Part shown: positions 8,042 through 15,780 of the stretch, in pieces
How positions within the stretch are numbered: the first letter of the stretch is position 1
Layout of the letters: every line of letters begins with the position of its first letter
Assembly (NCBI RefSeq): GCF_029193815.1
Contig: NZ_JARFVC010000015.1
Span: 1-64,000, forward strand
DNA length: 64,000 bases
Reading direction: 5' to 3'
Origin: Cytobacillus sp. S13-E01
GTDB lineage: Bacteria; Bacillota; Bacilli; Bacillales; Bacillaceae_L
The notes under the pieces: model-generated
Database searches by the model: none
The model's input: the letters and a program-made list of their open reading frames with translations, nothing else
What the model was told of the DNA's origin: nothing
Translations under genes and position numbers: made by a program

Positions 8042-8115
8042 GGGCGATTTTTAGCAAAATCACCCTTGCCCCTTGCTGGGGCATTATCATTTCTCCCTTT
8101 GGGAGATTTTTTTAT
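8042..8115 (+). terminator. three hairpins in tandem ending in a terminator
   Basis: Stem 1 GGGCGATTTT/AAAATCACCC (8042–8065), stem 2 TGCCCC/GGGGCA (8067–8083), stem 3 TCTCCC/GGGAGA (8092–8106) followed by eight or more Ts. No gene ends just before it, so it would end a transcript starting among the iterons, or act as a structured origin or leader element. Confidence 0.65.
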
Positions 8116-8164
8116 TTGTATATAAATGAAGAAACTAAGAAATCTATAAAAATATCAAATCAAA

Positions 8165-8203
8165 CCTTACAAATTACTTCAAATCAATATAATAGCGTTG
8201 TAA
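8165..8203 (+). promoter_or_regulatory. shared 39-bp promoter module, copy 2
   Basis: CTTACA (8166–8171), 16-nt spacer, TATAAT (8188–8193), then GTTGTAA (8197–8203). The spacing is the same as in copies 1 and 3. It points toward the genes from 8311. Confidence 0.65.
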
Positions 8204-8246
8204 CAAAAAAGGAGAAAAAAAGATAAAAAAGTTTTCATTTATCTAC

Positions 8247-8309
8247 TTATTTTACCTTTTGGTATGCACATATATTTTGTACGCAACTAAATCAAAAAGG
8301 AGTTTTATC
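8247..8309 (+). promoter_or_regulatory. second promoter and leader of the 8311 operon
   Basis: TTATTT, an 18-nt spacer and TATATT (8271–8276), then ACGCAACTAAAT and the ribosome site AAGGAGTTTTAT. The TATATT block and the ACGCAACTA–AAGGAGTT leader recur in front of the gene at 11,304, and the leader again before the second capsid gene at 15,781. Confidence 0.5.
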
Positions 8310-8310
8310 A

Positions 8311-8463
8311 ATGGAAAACAAAGCAAAAAAATCTGTATTTAAACTGCCAGTAGACGTAGACAAATTTTATGAAGAAGAAGCAAAAAGAAAAGGTATCAAA
8401 CCTAATGCGGTAAAAATTTCGGTGCTGGTTCAATATGCAAGAGAAAACAAACTTGAATATTAA
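8311..8463 (+). CDS. small ribbon-helix-helix-like protein
   Basis: 50 residues (starts MENKAKKSVFKLPVDVDKFY, ends ARENKLEY). The pattern of a short basic β-strand (KKSVFKLP) followed by two helices resembles ribbon-helix-helix plasmid and satellite regulators. AAGGAG lies 9 nt before ATG 8311. As the first gene after the iteron boxes it may be a copy-number or autoregulator; that is inference. Confidence 0.6.
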   Translation: MENKAKKSVFKLPVDVDKFYEEEAKRKGIKPNAVKISVLVQYARENKLEY

Positions 8464-8503
8464 TATTCAAAAATATCAAATCAAATCTAAGGAGAATGCA
8501 ATT

Positions 8504-8899
8504 ATGAAAAAATCTGAATTTATCAAACAAGCAATGAAAATCGGTGCTACAAAAGAAGAAGCAAAATTTTTAGAAAAATATTTCGGTAAATCTGAAAACA
8601 AAGTAACGCTTGAAGATAATCGAAAGCTTGAAGAACTTTTTGAAAACAGCAATTTAACAAATGAACAATCGGAAAAATTATTAAACCTTGGTTGGCCTTA
8701 TGAATTTATCAAGGAAAAGCCGTTTAAAAAGTTCTTGTTTATATGGGTAATACCATCAATATTCTATTATCCAGCAGTCCTACTTTTCAATATGGGAAAA
8801 GAAGATGATTTAGCTACTTTTGGATTACTTGTATTGTTTTTAGCAACATTCAACATAGGACGAATAATTCAAGAAATAGCGATGGACGAGCTCGAATAA
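8504..8899 (+). CDS. two-TM membrane protein of unknown function
   Basis: 131 residues from ATG 8504, chosen for AAGGAG at 8490 and because the longer frame would overlap the previous gene. The first ~75 residues are charged and cytoplasmic-looking, followed by two hydrophobic segments (about 84–104 and 111–127). No family recognised. Possible roles in a satellite include membrane attachment of replication or superinfection exclusion, neither shown. Confidence 0.6.
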   Translation: MKKSEFIKQAMKIGATKEEAKFLEKYFGKSENKVTLEDNRKLEELFENSNLTNEQSEKLLNLGWPYEFIKEKPFKKFLFIWVIPSIFYYPAVLLFNMGKEDDLATFGLLVLFLATFNIGRIIQEIAMDELE

Positions 8900-8958
8900 T
8901 CGGGCTCTATCAAATCAAGCCAGATGGAGTTGATTAATATGACTAAGGAGTAATTGCT

Positions 8959-9492
8959 ATGAAATCAAAACAAAAACCAAAACTGAATTACATAGGCAAT
9001 AAACATGAAAAGCCTATTGGCACGTTTACACAATTGCCAGATGAAATATTATTCGGTTTAGGTAAATATGAAGCACTAAAACCAAATGATGTTCGGATAT
9101 ATGCAATCTTGTTAAAGGAAGTTTCTTGGAGAAATAAACTAAAGCAAGTCGATGAAGCTGGTGACGCTTTTTGTTTTATGACTCAAGATCAATTAGGAGA
9201 AAAGGCAAACATAGCTTCACGAAATACTATTAAAGCTTCAATCAAGAGACTTGAAGAGTTAAGTCTTGTATATGCCTGTAATAATGGCGTAAAAAAATCG
9301 AATACCTATTTTGTCGCTTACCCAGAGAAGCAAAATGATGAAAAAGCTTTAACTGATGATAGGGAAATCGGCAAGAAACTTACTGATGAACAAAGGAAAA
9401 ATCGGAAAACAAGGCGTGTTAGCAATCGTGATAGAAAAGAAGTTAATAGCTTTGTTAATGGCACAGATGATGATATGCCAGATTTTAATTAA
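8959..9492 (+). CDS. RepA_N-like replication initiator
   Basis: 177 residues. Residues about 20–115 match the pattern of the winged-helix domain of RepA_N-type initiators and phage replication proteins: [12 protein letters not shown], then [12 protein letters not shown], then [18 protein letters not shown]. The last ~50 residues are basic and probably disordered. Together with the iteron-like boxes 1 kb upstream it suggests an autonomous replication module. A helix-turn-helix transcription regulator is the alternative. Start ATG 8959 follows AAGGAGT. Confidence 0.65.
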   Translation: MKSKQKPKLNYIGNKHEKPIGTFTQLPDEILFGLGKYEALKPNDVRIYAILLKEVSWRNKLKQVDEAGDAFCFMTQDQLGEKANIASRNTIKASIKRLEELSLVYACNNGVKKSNTYFVAYPEKQNDEKALTDDREIGKKLTDEQRKNRKTRRVSNRDRKEVNSFVNGTDDDMPDFN

Positions 9493-9515
9493 AAATTCAA
9501 AGGAGAAATGTAATT

Positions 9516-10292
9516 ATGGAAAAATGGTCGCAATTCACTGAAACGGAAATTAAAAATTATTTTGTATCAACTGCTGGAAGGATTAAACACGTTTGCAAGA
9601 CATCTGGAGAAGAATTTATAATGACACCTACTTCAAATAAAACTGGTCGTAAAATGATAACTGTAAGAGAAACTGGCAAAAGATATTACGTTTATCGACT
9701 TGTAGCACAAGCGTTTATTCCTAACCCAGAAAATAAGCCAACAGTAAATCATATTCATGGAATAGATGCTGGTGACGATGTTGAAAATCTCGAGTGGGCT
9801 ACACAAGCGGAACAGGACAAACACGCCCGAGAAACAGGTTTAAAAACAAGTGGTTTTACTCCAACTGTTGTTTTAAATACAAACAGTGAAATAATCGCAC
9901 AATACGAGTCTATGACAAAAGCTTTGTCGAACTATGATGGCAAAATCACTTATTATAACAAAGATGTTCAAATCCTTGGAAACACAATTGTAATGAAGCA
10001 ATCATATTACAATTCATTATATAAAGGTGAGCCGAACGAAGATTTGTTTGATGAAAACGGCGAAGTCAAAAAAGATTTATCTGCTATTGTTAATGATTGT
10101 TTTGAACGTATGTTGAGATTTGCTTATGTTGTCGATGGTCAATTGGTGGATACCGTTGTAGAAACAGCTGATATTGTTGAAAGTCCAATACCCACTGTTT
10201 ACACAAAAACCAAAAATAAATTATCTGTAGATATCAACGGTCTTAATGTATCACGATTTAAAAATTTAATTGGAGTGAATGATTATGAATAA
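9516..10292 (+). CDS. HNH homing-type endonuclease (NUMOD4–HNH)
   Basis: 258 residues. NUMOD4-like start ([12 protein letters not shown]), then a classic HNH_3 block at about 65–95 ([31 protein letters not shown]). The ~150 residues after that are not recognised; residues 115–140 could be a NUMOD1-like DNA-binding segment. Such proteins cut at specific sites and spread between phage genomes. Start ATG 9516 has AAGGAG 9 nt upstream. It overlaps the next gene. Confidence 0.8.
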   Translation: MEKWSQFTETEIKNYFVSTAGRIKHVCKTSGEEFIMTPTSNKTGRKMITVRETGKRYYVYRLVAQAFIPNPENKPTVNHIHGIDAGDDVENLEWATQAEQDKHARETGLKTSGFTPTVVLNTNSEIIAQYESMTKALSNYDGKITYYNKDVQILGNTIVMKQSYYNSLYKGEPNEDLFDENGEVKKDLSAIVNDCFERMLRFAYVVDGQLVDTVVETADIVESPIPTVYTKTKNKLSVDINGLNVSRFKNLIGVNDYE

Positions 10293-10626
10293 AAATTACA
10301 TTCTCGATACTGCTATTGGCATTAAAGGTTTTAAGCACATAGAAGGAGTAATTGAAGCTATCAATACTAAATCAGCGTTGATGGCTTCAGAAGATAAATC
10401 AATTCAAGATGGCTTGTGGTTAATACTATTGGAGATTGAAGATGACATTACATTACAACGTGATACTTGGTATCAAACAATGCTCAATGTAAGGAACCAA
10501 TATGCTCTACGCAATAGGCACAATCATACAGCACTACAAATGAATGCTATTACTCTAGCGATTGCTCATGTTAGAGATTGTATGAAACTAAAGCGATTAA
10601 GAAAACAGGTGGCTTTGGTTAAATGA
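10285..10626 (+). CDS. small helical protein of unknown function
   Basis: 113 residues from ATG 10285, chosen because GGAG at 10272 then has normal spacing (an ATG at 10279 would be too close). Helical, Leu-rich, with a basic C-terminus ([13 protein letters not shown]). It overlaps the genes on both sides by a few bases, so it is translationally coupled to the HNH genes. No family recognised. Confidence 0.6.
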   Translation: MNKNYILDTAIGIKGFKHIEGVIEAINTKSALMASEDKSIQDGLWLILLEIEDDITLQRDTWYQTMLNVRNQYALRNRHNHTALQMNAITLAIAHVRDCMKLKRLRKQVALVK

Positions 10627-11003
10627 GCAGAATGAAATTGTGTAGCTGTGGGAAAGTCATACCAGATACTGAAACGTGTAAATGTAAGAAGCAACGAGTA
10701 CGCAACAAAGCAACTGAAGATGAAACAGATAAGCTTATGCGTACTCAACGTTGGAAGAAGTTACGAATGAGAATTATTAAGCGTGACAAGGTTGTATGCT
10801 TAAGATGTATTATCAAATATAATTACATCACTCAAGAAGATTTAACCGTTCATCATATCAAACCACGAAAGCAATATCCTGAGCTTATGTTCGATGAAAG
10901 TAACTTGATTACAGTTTGCCAAAGGTGTAATGGTCAATTAGGAACAAAGGGAGAATTAGACTTTGCTTGGGAAATTCCTAATAATCATGAGCCAGTGTTG
11001 TAA
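10623..11003 (+). CDS. HNH endonuclease of the phage packaging type
   Basis: 126 residues. N-terminal Cys cluster (LCSCGKVIPDTETCKCKK), then the phage HNH domain: RWKKLRMRIIKRD, CLRC, LTVHHIKPRKQYPELMFD, LITVCQRCN. In HK97-like phages this protein is encoded next to the small terminase and works with the terminase in cos cleavage. Here the genes that follow are not terminases. Overlaps the previous stop by 4 nt. Confidence 0.88.
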   Translation: MSRMKLCSCGKVIPDTETCKCKKQRVRNKATEDETDKLMRTQRWKKLRMRIIKRDKVVCLRCIIKYNYITQEDLTVHHIKPRKQYPELMFDESNLITVCQRCNGQLGTKGELDFAWEIPNNHEPVL

Positions 11004-11070
11004 TAATGCTGGCTTATTTGATTTGACCTATCCCCTATCATTGCTAAGAAAAAACAGTAGGGGAATTGCG
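10990..11070 (+). terminator. hairpins after the HNH gene
   Basis: AGCCAG/CTGGCT (10990–11014) overlaps the end of the HNH gene and is followed by TATTTG; CCCCTA/TAGGGG (11033–11063) comes next. The 300-bp stretch 11,004–11,303 otherwise has no gene. Confidence 0.5.
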
Positions 11071-11232
11071 AAGACAAGGGGACAGTCACTCACACCACAG
11101 GTACCTATTGGACTTTTTAGCGGACTTTGCTCTAGCTTACTTTTGTTTGAGAAGTGTATATAAGCAGGACAAATTTATATTGCTTTGAGCAAGATCAATT
11201 CAAATAAATTTAAAAAAGTTGAAAAAAATAGC

Positions 11233-11300
11233 TTACTTTATGTCGAGCAGCACACATATATTAAGAAGCTAGATACGAAACGTAACTATAAGGAGTTGAT
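11233..11300 (+). promoter_or_regulatory. promoter and leader of the 11,304 gene
   Basis: TTACTT, 18-nt spacer, TATATT (11257–11262), then ACGTAACTATAAGGAGTT. The CACATATATT block and the ACG(C/T)AACTA–AAGGAGTT leader match those before 8311. Confidence 0.5.
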
Positions 11301-11303
11301 AAT

Positions 11304-11501
11304 ATGGCTTTAAATGACTCAGAAATCATAGATAGAATTGGTGTCGATGATTATTACAAACATGAACGAAAGCTTTTCGTGAAGCTTTGCAAAGAAAAAG
11401 GTTTATCACAATCTAAATCACATACTGCAATTAACATTTGGCTCAAATCAGAAAGTCAAAAGCCAGTGTCATTATCTTATGTGAAAAAATATTGGAATTA
11501 G
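11304..11501 (+). CDS. small basic protein of unknown function
   Basis: 65 residues (starts MALNDSEIIDRIGVDDYY), basic and helical. Good ribosome site AAGGAG and a promoter leader shared with the 8311 gene. Its place between HNH and portal is where a small terminase would be expected, but it is too short and shows no clear terminase feature. A DNA-binding role is possible. Confidence 0.55.
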   Translation: MALNDSEIIDRIGVDDYYKHERKLFVKLCKEKGLSQSKSHTAINIWLKSESQKPVSLSYVKKYWN

Positions 11502-11504
11502 CTT

Positions 11505-11974
11505 ATTAGCTACAGTATAGTAATCGTCAGTTCCCCCATGTTCTCGGCGGTTACTATAGTGTAGCTAATTGCTATGCGAATTTTTTAAGTTGATTTCATA
11601 GACATTTCTCCGATGAATAGAAAACACGAGTTCGGCATAGCTCGTGTTTTCAATTTTGTTGAGGGAAAACTCAACACTGAGCTTTATCAAATATTTAATG
11701 GTAAACAAAACCTTCCACTTCTGTTTACTGCTCTTTTCGGTTCTAGTTCTTGTCAATGCTCAAAAGTCCACATTTAGAAAGCACGAATTTATCGTGCTTT
11801 CGCTAATGTTGGCTTGATTACCCAACATATTTAACAGCTTTTCTCCTGTTAGATTGAATTTTTTTAACCATTTTTCATTTATGTTAGACACCAACAACTG
11901 TTTGCCCTTTTGTTGGTGTCGATAGATGAATGAAAACATTTAAGCTCGTAACTTCGGTTACGGGCTTTTTATTT
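11505..11974 (+). other. gene-free block with five hairpins
   Basis: Stems in order: a 21-bp imperfect stem with TTAGCTACAGTATAGTAA (11505–11568); AAAACACGAG/CTCGTGTTTT (about 11620–11650); GAAAGCACGA/TCGTGCTTTC (about 11778–11803); GACACCAACA/TGTTGGTGTC (about 11888–11921); AAGCTCGTAAC/GTTACGGGCTT with a T run (about 11942–11971). The last is a standard terminator. The block fills the place normally held by terminase genes. No coding frame here has a credible ribosome site. Confidence 0.7.
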
Positions 11975-11995
11975 TGTATGAAAGTAGGTCGTTAA

Positions 11996-13330
11996 ATGCC
12001 TTTATTTAATAACAAACAAAAGGACGAAATAAGAGCGTTAAATGCTAAAGTTGAAAAACTTGAAAAACGTGAATTAAAAATTGGTGGCGTATCAATACCA
12101 AGCATTAGTTCAATAAATAATGTTCCTTCAGGTTCTAACGAAGACAACGTGCTAAAAATTCCTACAGTATCAGCTTGTGTTGATTTAATCACTGGCTCAA
12201 TCGCACAAATGCCTGTTTATCTTTATAAACAAAATGCAAATGGCTCGATTGAAAAAGTTGAAGATAAGCGTGTTAGTTTGCTCAATCATGAAAATGAAGC
12301 TGAAGTAATGTCAGCTATTGATTTCAAAAAGCTAATGGTTACAGATTACCTTTTACGAGGACAAGCATTTGCATATTTGGGGAAACAAACTGAAACAATT
12401 GATGTTGGTGGCTCACTTGAAGAAATTGAAGAGCTTGTTGAATTAAATCATCAACCAGCTAAAAACATTCAAGTTGAACCTTTACACGATGGCATTAAAT
12501 ATGTTGGTGCCAAATACACGAAAACAACAATGACTGGCAAATTGATTAAACGAACTCGAAAAACAGAGTTTAGCCAAGATCAATTGCTCCGAGTTTTAAA
12601 CAATCCAATCAATGCTTTTGAAGGAGTTGGCGTTTTAAAACGGGGTAAAGATGTGTTTGAACAGGCACTTGCTGAAATGGAGTATACGAAAGCACTTTAC
12701 AACAATGGTGCAATGCCTAAAGGTATTTTGAAAACTTCTGGACGATTATCACAACCAGCCATTGATAGATTAAGAGACTCTTGGTCGAGTATGTATGCTG
12801 GTGTAAAAAGTTCAGCTAAAACAATAATTCTTGAAGAAGGAATGGATTATCAAGCTCTTTCGATGAAACCAAACGAAATTCAAATTTCTGAAACGAGCAA
12901 GGAAACTGAGTCCAAAATTTGTAAGCTTTTCAACGTACCCGAAAGCATGATTTCAAGTTCAGCTAACAAATACAATTCAATTGGTCAAAATCAATTGCAT
13001 TTCTTAAAGCACACATTGGCTCCAATCATTACATCATTTGAAGGTGCTTTTGATAGGCAATTGTTAACCGAACAAGAAAAACGTGAAGGATATTACTTCC
13101 GATTTGATACATCTGAATTGTTGAGAGCTACGGAAAAAGAACGAGTAGAAGCAATTGGTGAAGGACTTGCAAAAGGTATTTATACAATTAATGAAGCTCG
13201 TCAAAAGCTTGACCTCCCAGACATTGACGAAGATATGTTCATGTGGGGTCTACAAACAGTTTTATACAATCCTAAAACTGGCGAAATGAAAGTTCCTAAT
13301 ATGGATGGTGGTAACAAAAATGAAAATTGA
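11996..13330 (+). CDS. phage portal protein (HK97 family)
   Basis: 444 residues, the length of HK97-type portals. Typical features: N-terminal coiled region, TVSACVDLITGSIAQMPVYLY near 57–77, VLNNPINAFEGVGVL near 200, and the C-terminal KLFNVPESMIS. The portal forms the dodecameric vertex through which DNA enters the head. Start ATG 11996. The gene overlaps the protease gene by 11 nt, so portal and protease–capsid form one translational unit; a terminator precedes it. Confidence 0.93.
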   Translation: MPLFNNKQKDEIRALNAKVEKLEKRELKIGGVSIPSISSINNVPSGSNEDNVLKIPTVSACVDLITGSIAQMPVYLYKQNANGSIEKVEDKRVSLLNHENEAEVMSAIDFKKLMVTDYLLRGQAFAYLGKQTETIDVGGSLEEIEELVELNHQPAKNIQVEPLHDGIKYVGAKYTKTTMTGKLIKRTRKTEFSQDQLLRVLNNPINAFEGVGVLKRGKDVFEQALAEMEYTKALYNNGAMPKGILKTSGRLSQPAIDRLRDSWSSMYAGVKSSAKTIILEEGMDYQALSMKPNEIQISETSKETESKICKLFNVPESMISSSANKYNSIGQNQLHFLKHTLAPIITSFEGAFDRQLLTEQEKREGYYFRFDTSELLRATEKERVEAIGEGLAKGIYTINEARQKLDLPDIDEDMFMWGLQTVLYNPKTGEMKVPNMDGGNKNEN

Positions 13331-15038
13331 ATTAAGGAAAATTGATACGAAGCTTGTCGGTTCTGAAACCGATGAGCTTCTTTTTGTTTCTGGCTATGTC
13401 AACAAAACAGGCCAGTGGTCGCAAATGCTCGGTAAAACAACTCGTTTCAAGGAACGGATTGAAAAAGGTGTTTTTCAACGAGCTATTGATGAAGCAACCG
13501 ATATTGCATTTTTAGCTGAACATGACCCTCAGAAAATTCTTTCATCAACGAAAGCTGGCTCTTTAACATTGCGTGAAGATGAAAACGGCTTGTATATGGA
13601 AGCTCGGATTTCTCCTACTACATGGGGGCGTGATTACCACCAGCTAATCAAAGACAAGTTGCTCGAAGGAATGTCTTTCGGAATGCGTGTTCTCAAGGAT
13701 AACTGGAACAAGTTAGCTGATGGAACTTATGAGCGTTCAATTAGTCAATTGCAATTATTCGAGATTACGGCAACAAGAAATCCAGCCTATTTGCAAAGTC
13801 AAATTCAAGCAAGATCAATCGAGGTCGTTGAAGACCCAAAAATCGAAGAAAGGAATTTTGAAACTATGACTCTTAAAGAGCTTTACCAAATCAAACAATC
13901 AAAAGTCCGAGAATATAAGCAATTAATCAATACTGCTAAATCTGAAAATCGGAACTTAGATAGCGAAGAAACAGCTCAAGAAAAAATTCTTGAGATTGAA
14001 ATTCGTGAGCTAAATGAAGAAATTGAAAAGCTTGAAAAAGCTAATAAACCTAAAGGAGTAACAAATACAATGAATAATTTTGAATTTGAACAAGAAAAAC
14101 GAGCACTGGAACAATTCATCAAACGTGAATTTAACGGCGAAGAACTACGTGCTATAACTGTTAGCGACCCTGGTCAAACAGGTTCTGCTTTAATAATTCC
14201 TACACATTTGTCTAATTTAATCGTGGAAAAGCTTTACGAAAGAGCTCCAATTTTCTCTCGTACTCGTAATTTCACACCTGTAAATGGTTACCTTGAAATT
14301 CTTAAAGAAGGTTTCCATGGTACTGCTGCTTTTGTTGGCGAAATGGCGGAAAACGTAACACCAAGTGACTTCACTATGGCTAAAGTTAAGCTTGACCAAA
14401 AACGTGTAGTATCAGCTATTGAGCTTTCTCAACATTTAATCAATGACTCTGGTATTGATGTTGTTGATTACGCTGTTAAAATGTTAGTGAAACGTATTGG
14501 TCAAGCAATTGACACTAACGTACTTCGTGGTCAAAAAGATAATGGTCAGTTTGAAGGAATTCTTACAACTGCTATCACTGACATTGACAAAGTAGCTGCT
14601 GCATCTGGTTCAGCTATTACATTGGACGAACTTTATGATTTATACCTTTCAATGAACCCCGAATATCTTGATGGAGCAGTATGGGTTGTTTCTCGTAAAA
14701 CTTTCAACATGATTGCTAAGCTTAAAGATAATGACGGTAAATATTTTTTAGTTCCTAATGTAGCTTCAACTGGAACGGTTTATAAATTGTTTGGTCAACC
14801 AGTATTAATTCAAGAAGCTATGCCCGACCATAAAGCTGGTGCAGGTCGTACTGTAGTATTCGCTAACTTTGGCGAAGGTTACGCTACAATGACCAAAAAA
14901 GGTCTTAACTTGAAGCACATCGACAACGATAGCAAGCAAGCTCTTAGAGGTTCAGCTTTATTAGTTCTTGATGGCTACATGGATGGTAAAATTCTTAATG
15001 AAGATGCTATCCGTTGTTTAAAAGCTCCAGCTGTTTAA
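13320..15038 (+). CDS. fused prohead protease – major capsid protein (HK97 type)
   Basis: 572 residues from ATG 13320 (the frame is open from 13305). Residues 1–165 are an S78-family prohead protease, with H68 (AEHDP) and S119 (EGMSFGM) as likely catalytic residues. Residues about 180–243 form a Glu/Lys-rich coiled coil like the scaffolding delta domain. Residues from 251 on are an HK97-fold major capsid protein (TVSDPGQTGSALIIPTH, then FTPVNGYLEI). In most phages these are separate genes. An in-frame ATG at 14070 preceded by AAAGGAG could give free capsid protein of 322 residues. Confidence 0.93.
   Translation: MKIELRKIDTKLVGSETDELLFVSGYVNKTGQWSQMLGKTTRFKERIEKGVFQRAIDEATDIAFLAEHDPQKILSSTKAGSLTLREDENGLYMEARISPTTWGRDYHQLIKDKLLEGMSFGMRVLKDNWNKLADGTYERSISQLQLFEITATRNPAYLQSQIQARSIEVVEDPKIEERNFETMTLKELYQIKQSKVREYKQLINTAKSENRNLDSEETAQEKILEIEIRELNEEIEKLEKANKPKGVTNTMNNFEFEQEKRALEQFIKREFNGEELRAITVSDPGQTGSALIIPTHLSNLIVEKLYERAPIFSRTRNFTPVNGYLEILKEGFHGTAAFVGEMAENVTPSDFTMAKVKLDQKRVVSAIELSQHLINDSGIDVVDYAVKMLVKRIGQAIDTNVLRGQKDNGQFEGILTTAITDIDKVAAASGSAITLDELYDLYLSMNPEYLDGAVWVVSRKTFNMIAKLKDNDGKYFLVPNVASTGTVYKLFGQPVLIQEAMPDHKAGAGRTVVFANFGEGYATMTKKGLNLKHIDNDSKQALRGSALLVLDGYMDGKILNEDAIRCLKAPAV
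14052..14072 (+). promoter_or_regulatory. internal ribosome site and start within the protease–capsid gene
   Basis: AAAGGAG at 14052–14058 is followed after about 11 nt by ATG 14070, in frame, exactly where the capsid domain begins (MNNFEFEQEKRAL). It would let capsid protein be made in excess over protease. Confidence 0.55.
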
Positions 15039-15052
15039 TATTTTCAAAGTTT

Positions 15053-15087
15053 AAGAGTCGATGAAAATCGGCTCTTTTATTTTTTTA
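15053..15087 (+). terminator. terminator after the capsid fusion gene
   Basis: AAGAGTCGAT/ATCGGCTCTT stem followed by TTTATTTTTTT. It separates the capsid gene from the tail gene. Confidence 0.85.
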
Positions 15088-15114
15088 AAAACTCAGAAAA
15101 GGAAATGATTATAA

Positions 15115-15657
15115 ATGAAAAAACGATTAGGTGGATTTAAAAATATCCACGTTGCTCAATTACTATCTGACGGCTCATTCCAAGCTCCTGTTCCTGTAAC
15201 TGGTGCTAAGTCGATTGAAGCCGAATTAACATACGAAAACGTACAATTCTACGCAGACAACGCTATTGATTACTCCGACTTCATCTTTAACGGTGGCGAA
15301 GGTACATTAACAGTATCTGGCTTAACTATGGACGAATACAAACTATTGTTTGGTTCAACTGTAGCAGATGGTGGCGTGTTAGTTAAATCTGGTGATATTG
15401 CTCCAGAGGTTGCAGTACTTTTCGAGAGAAATAAACTCGGAACAAATCATAAAGTTTTATATGCTATTTATGCTTGTAAATTCGCACCTCCAGCCATTTC
15501 AGCGCAAACGATGGAAGGCTCTGTTGAAGAGGAAACCGTAGAACTCACGTTCAGCGTTCGTGAGCTAGCTGAAGGTGAAGTATTCTATATGCTCGACACT
15601 GAAACACACGTTGGCGGAAAAGACGCTGTTTGGTTTGAAACTGTTCAAAAAGCTTAA
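15115..15657 (+). CDS. phage major tail (tube) protein, phi13 type
   Basis: 180 residues, similar in length and pattern to the phi13-type major tail tube proteins of Gram-positive siphophages (start KKRLGGFKNIHVAQL, VTGAKSIEAELTYENVQFYADN, C-terminal EETVELTFSVRELAEGEVFY). It would form the tail tube, but no tape measure, tail terminator or baseplate gene accompanies it here. Ribosome site AGGAAATG before ATG 15115. Flanked by terminators on both sides, so it is a single-gene unit. Confidence 0.85.
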   Translation: MKKRLGGFKNIHVAQLLSDGSFQAPVPVTGAKSIEAELTYENVQFYADNAIDYSDFIFNGGEGTLTVSGLTMDEYKLLFGSTVADGGVLVKSGDIAPEVAVLFERNKLGTNHKVLYAIYACKFAPPAISAQTMEGSVEEETVELTFSVRELAEGEVFYMLDTETHVGGKDAVWFETVQKA

Positions 15658-15670
15658 TAAAGCTTGATTA

Positions 15671-15700
15671 AAGACGTGATTATTCTTCACGTCTTTTTTT
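15671..15700 (+). terminator. terminator after the tail-tube gene
   Basis: AAGACGTGA/TTCACGTCTT stem followed by seven Ts. Confidence 0.88.
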
Positions 15701-15780
15701 GTTTATTGAAAAGAACATTGATACACAAACAAAGGCGTGAAGCTTTACGCAACTAAATGAAATTATAAGGAGTTTTATAT

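Noticed and set aside
10450..10497. A fourth copy of the CTTACA–TATAAT module (minus strand)
   Set aside because: TTACAA and TGTAAG are present, but the spacing is two bases longer, no −10 box fits, and it lies inside a coding region.
11565..11756. 63-codon minus-strand frame between HNH and portal genes
   Set aside because: No ribosome site; it overlaps two strong hairpins.
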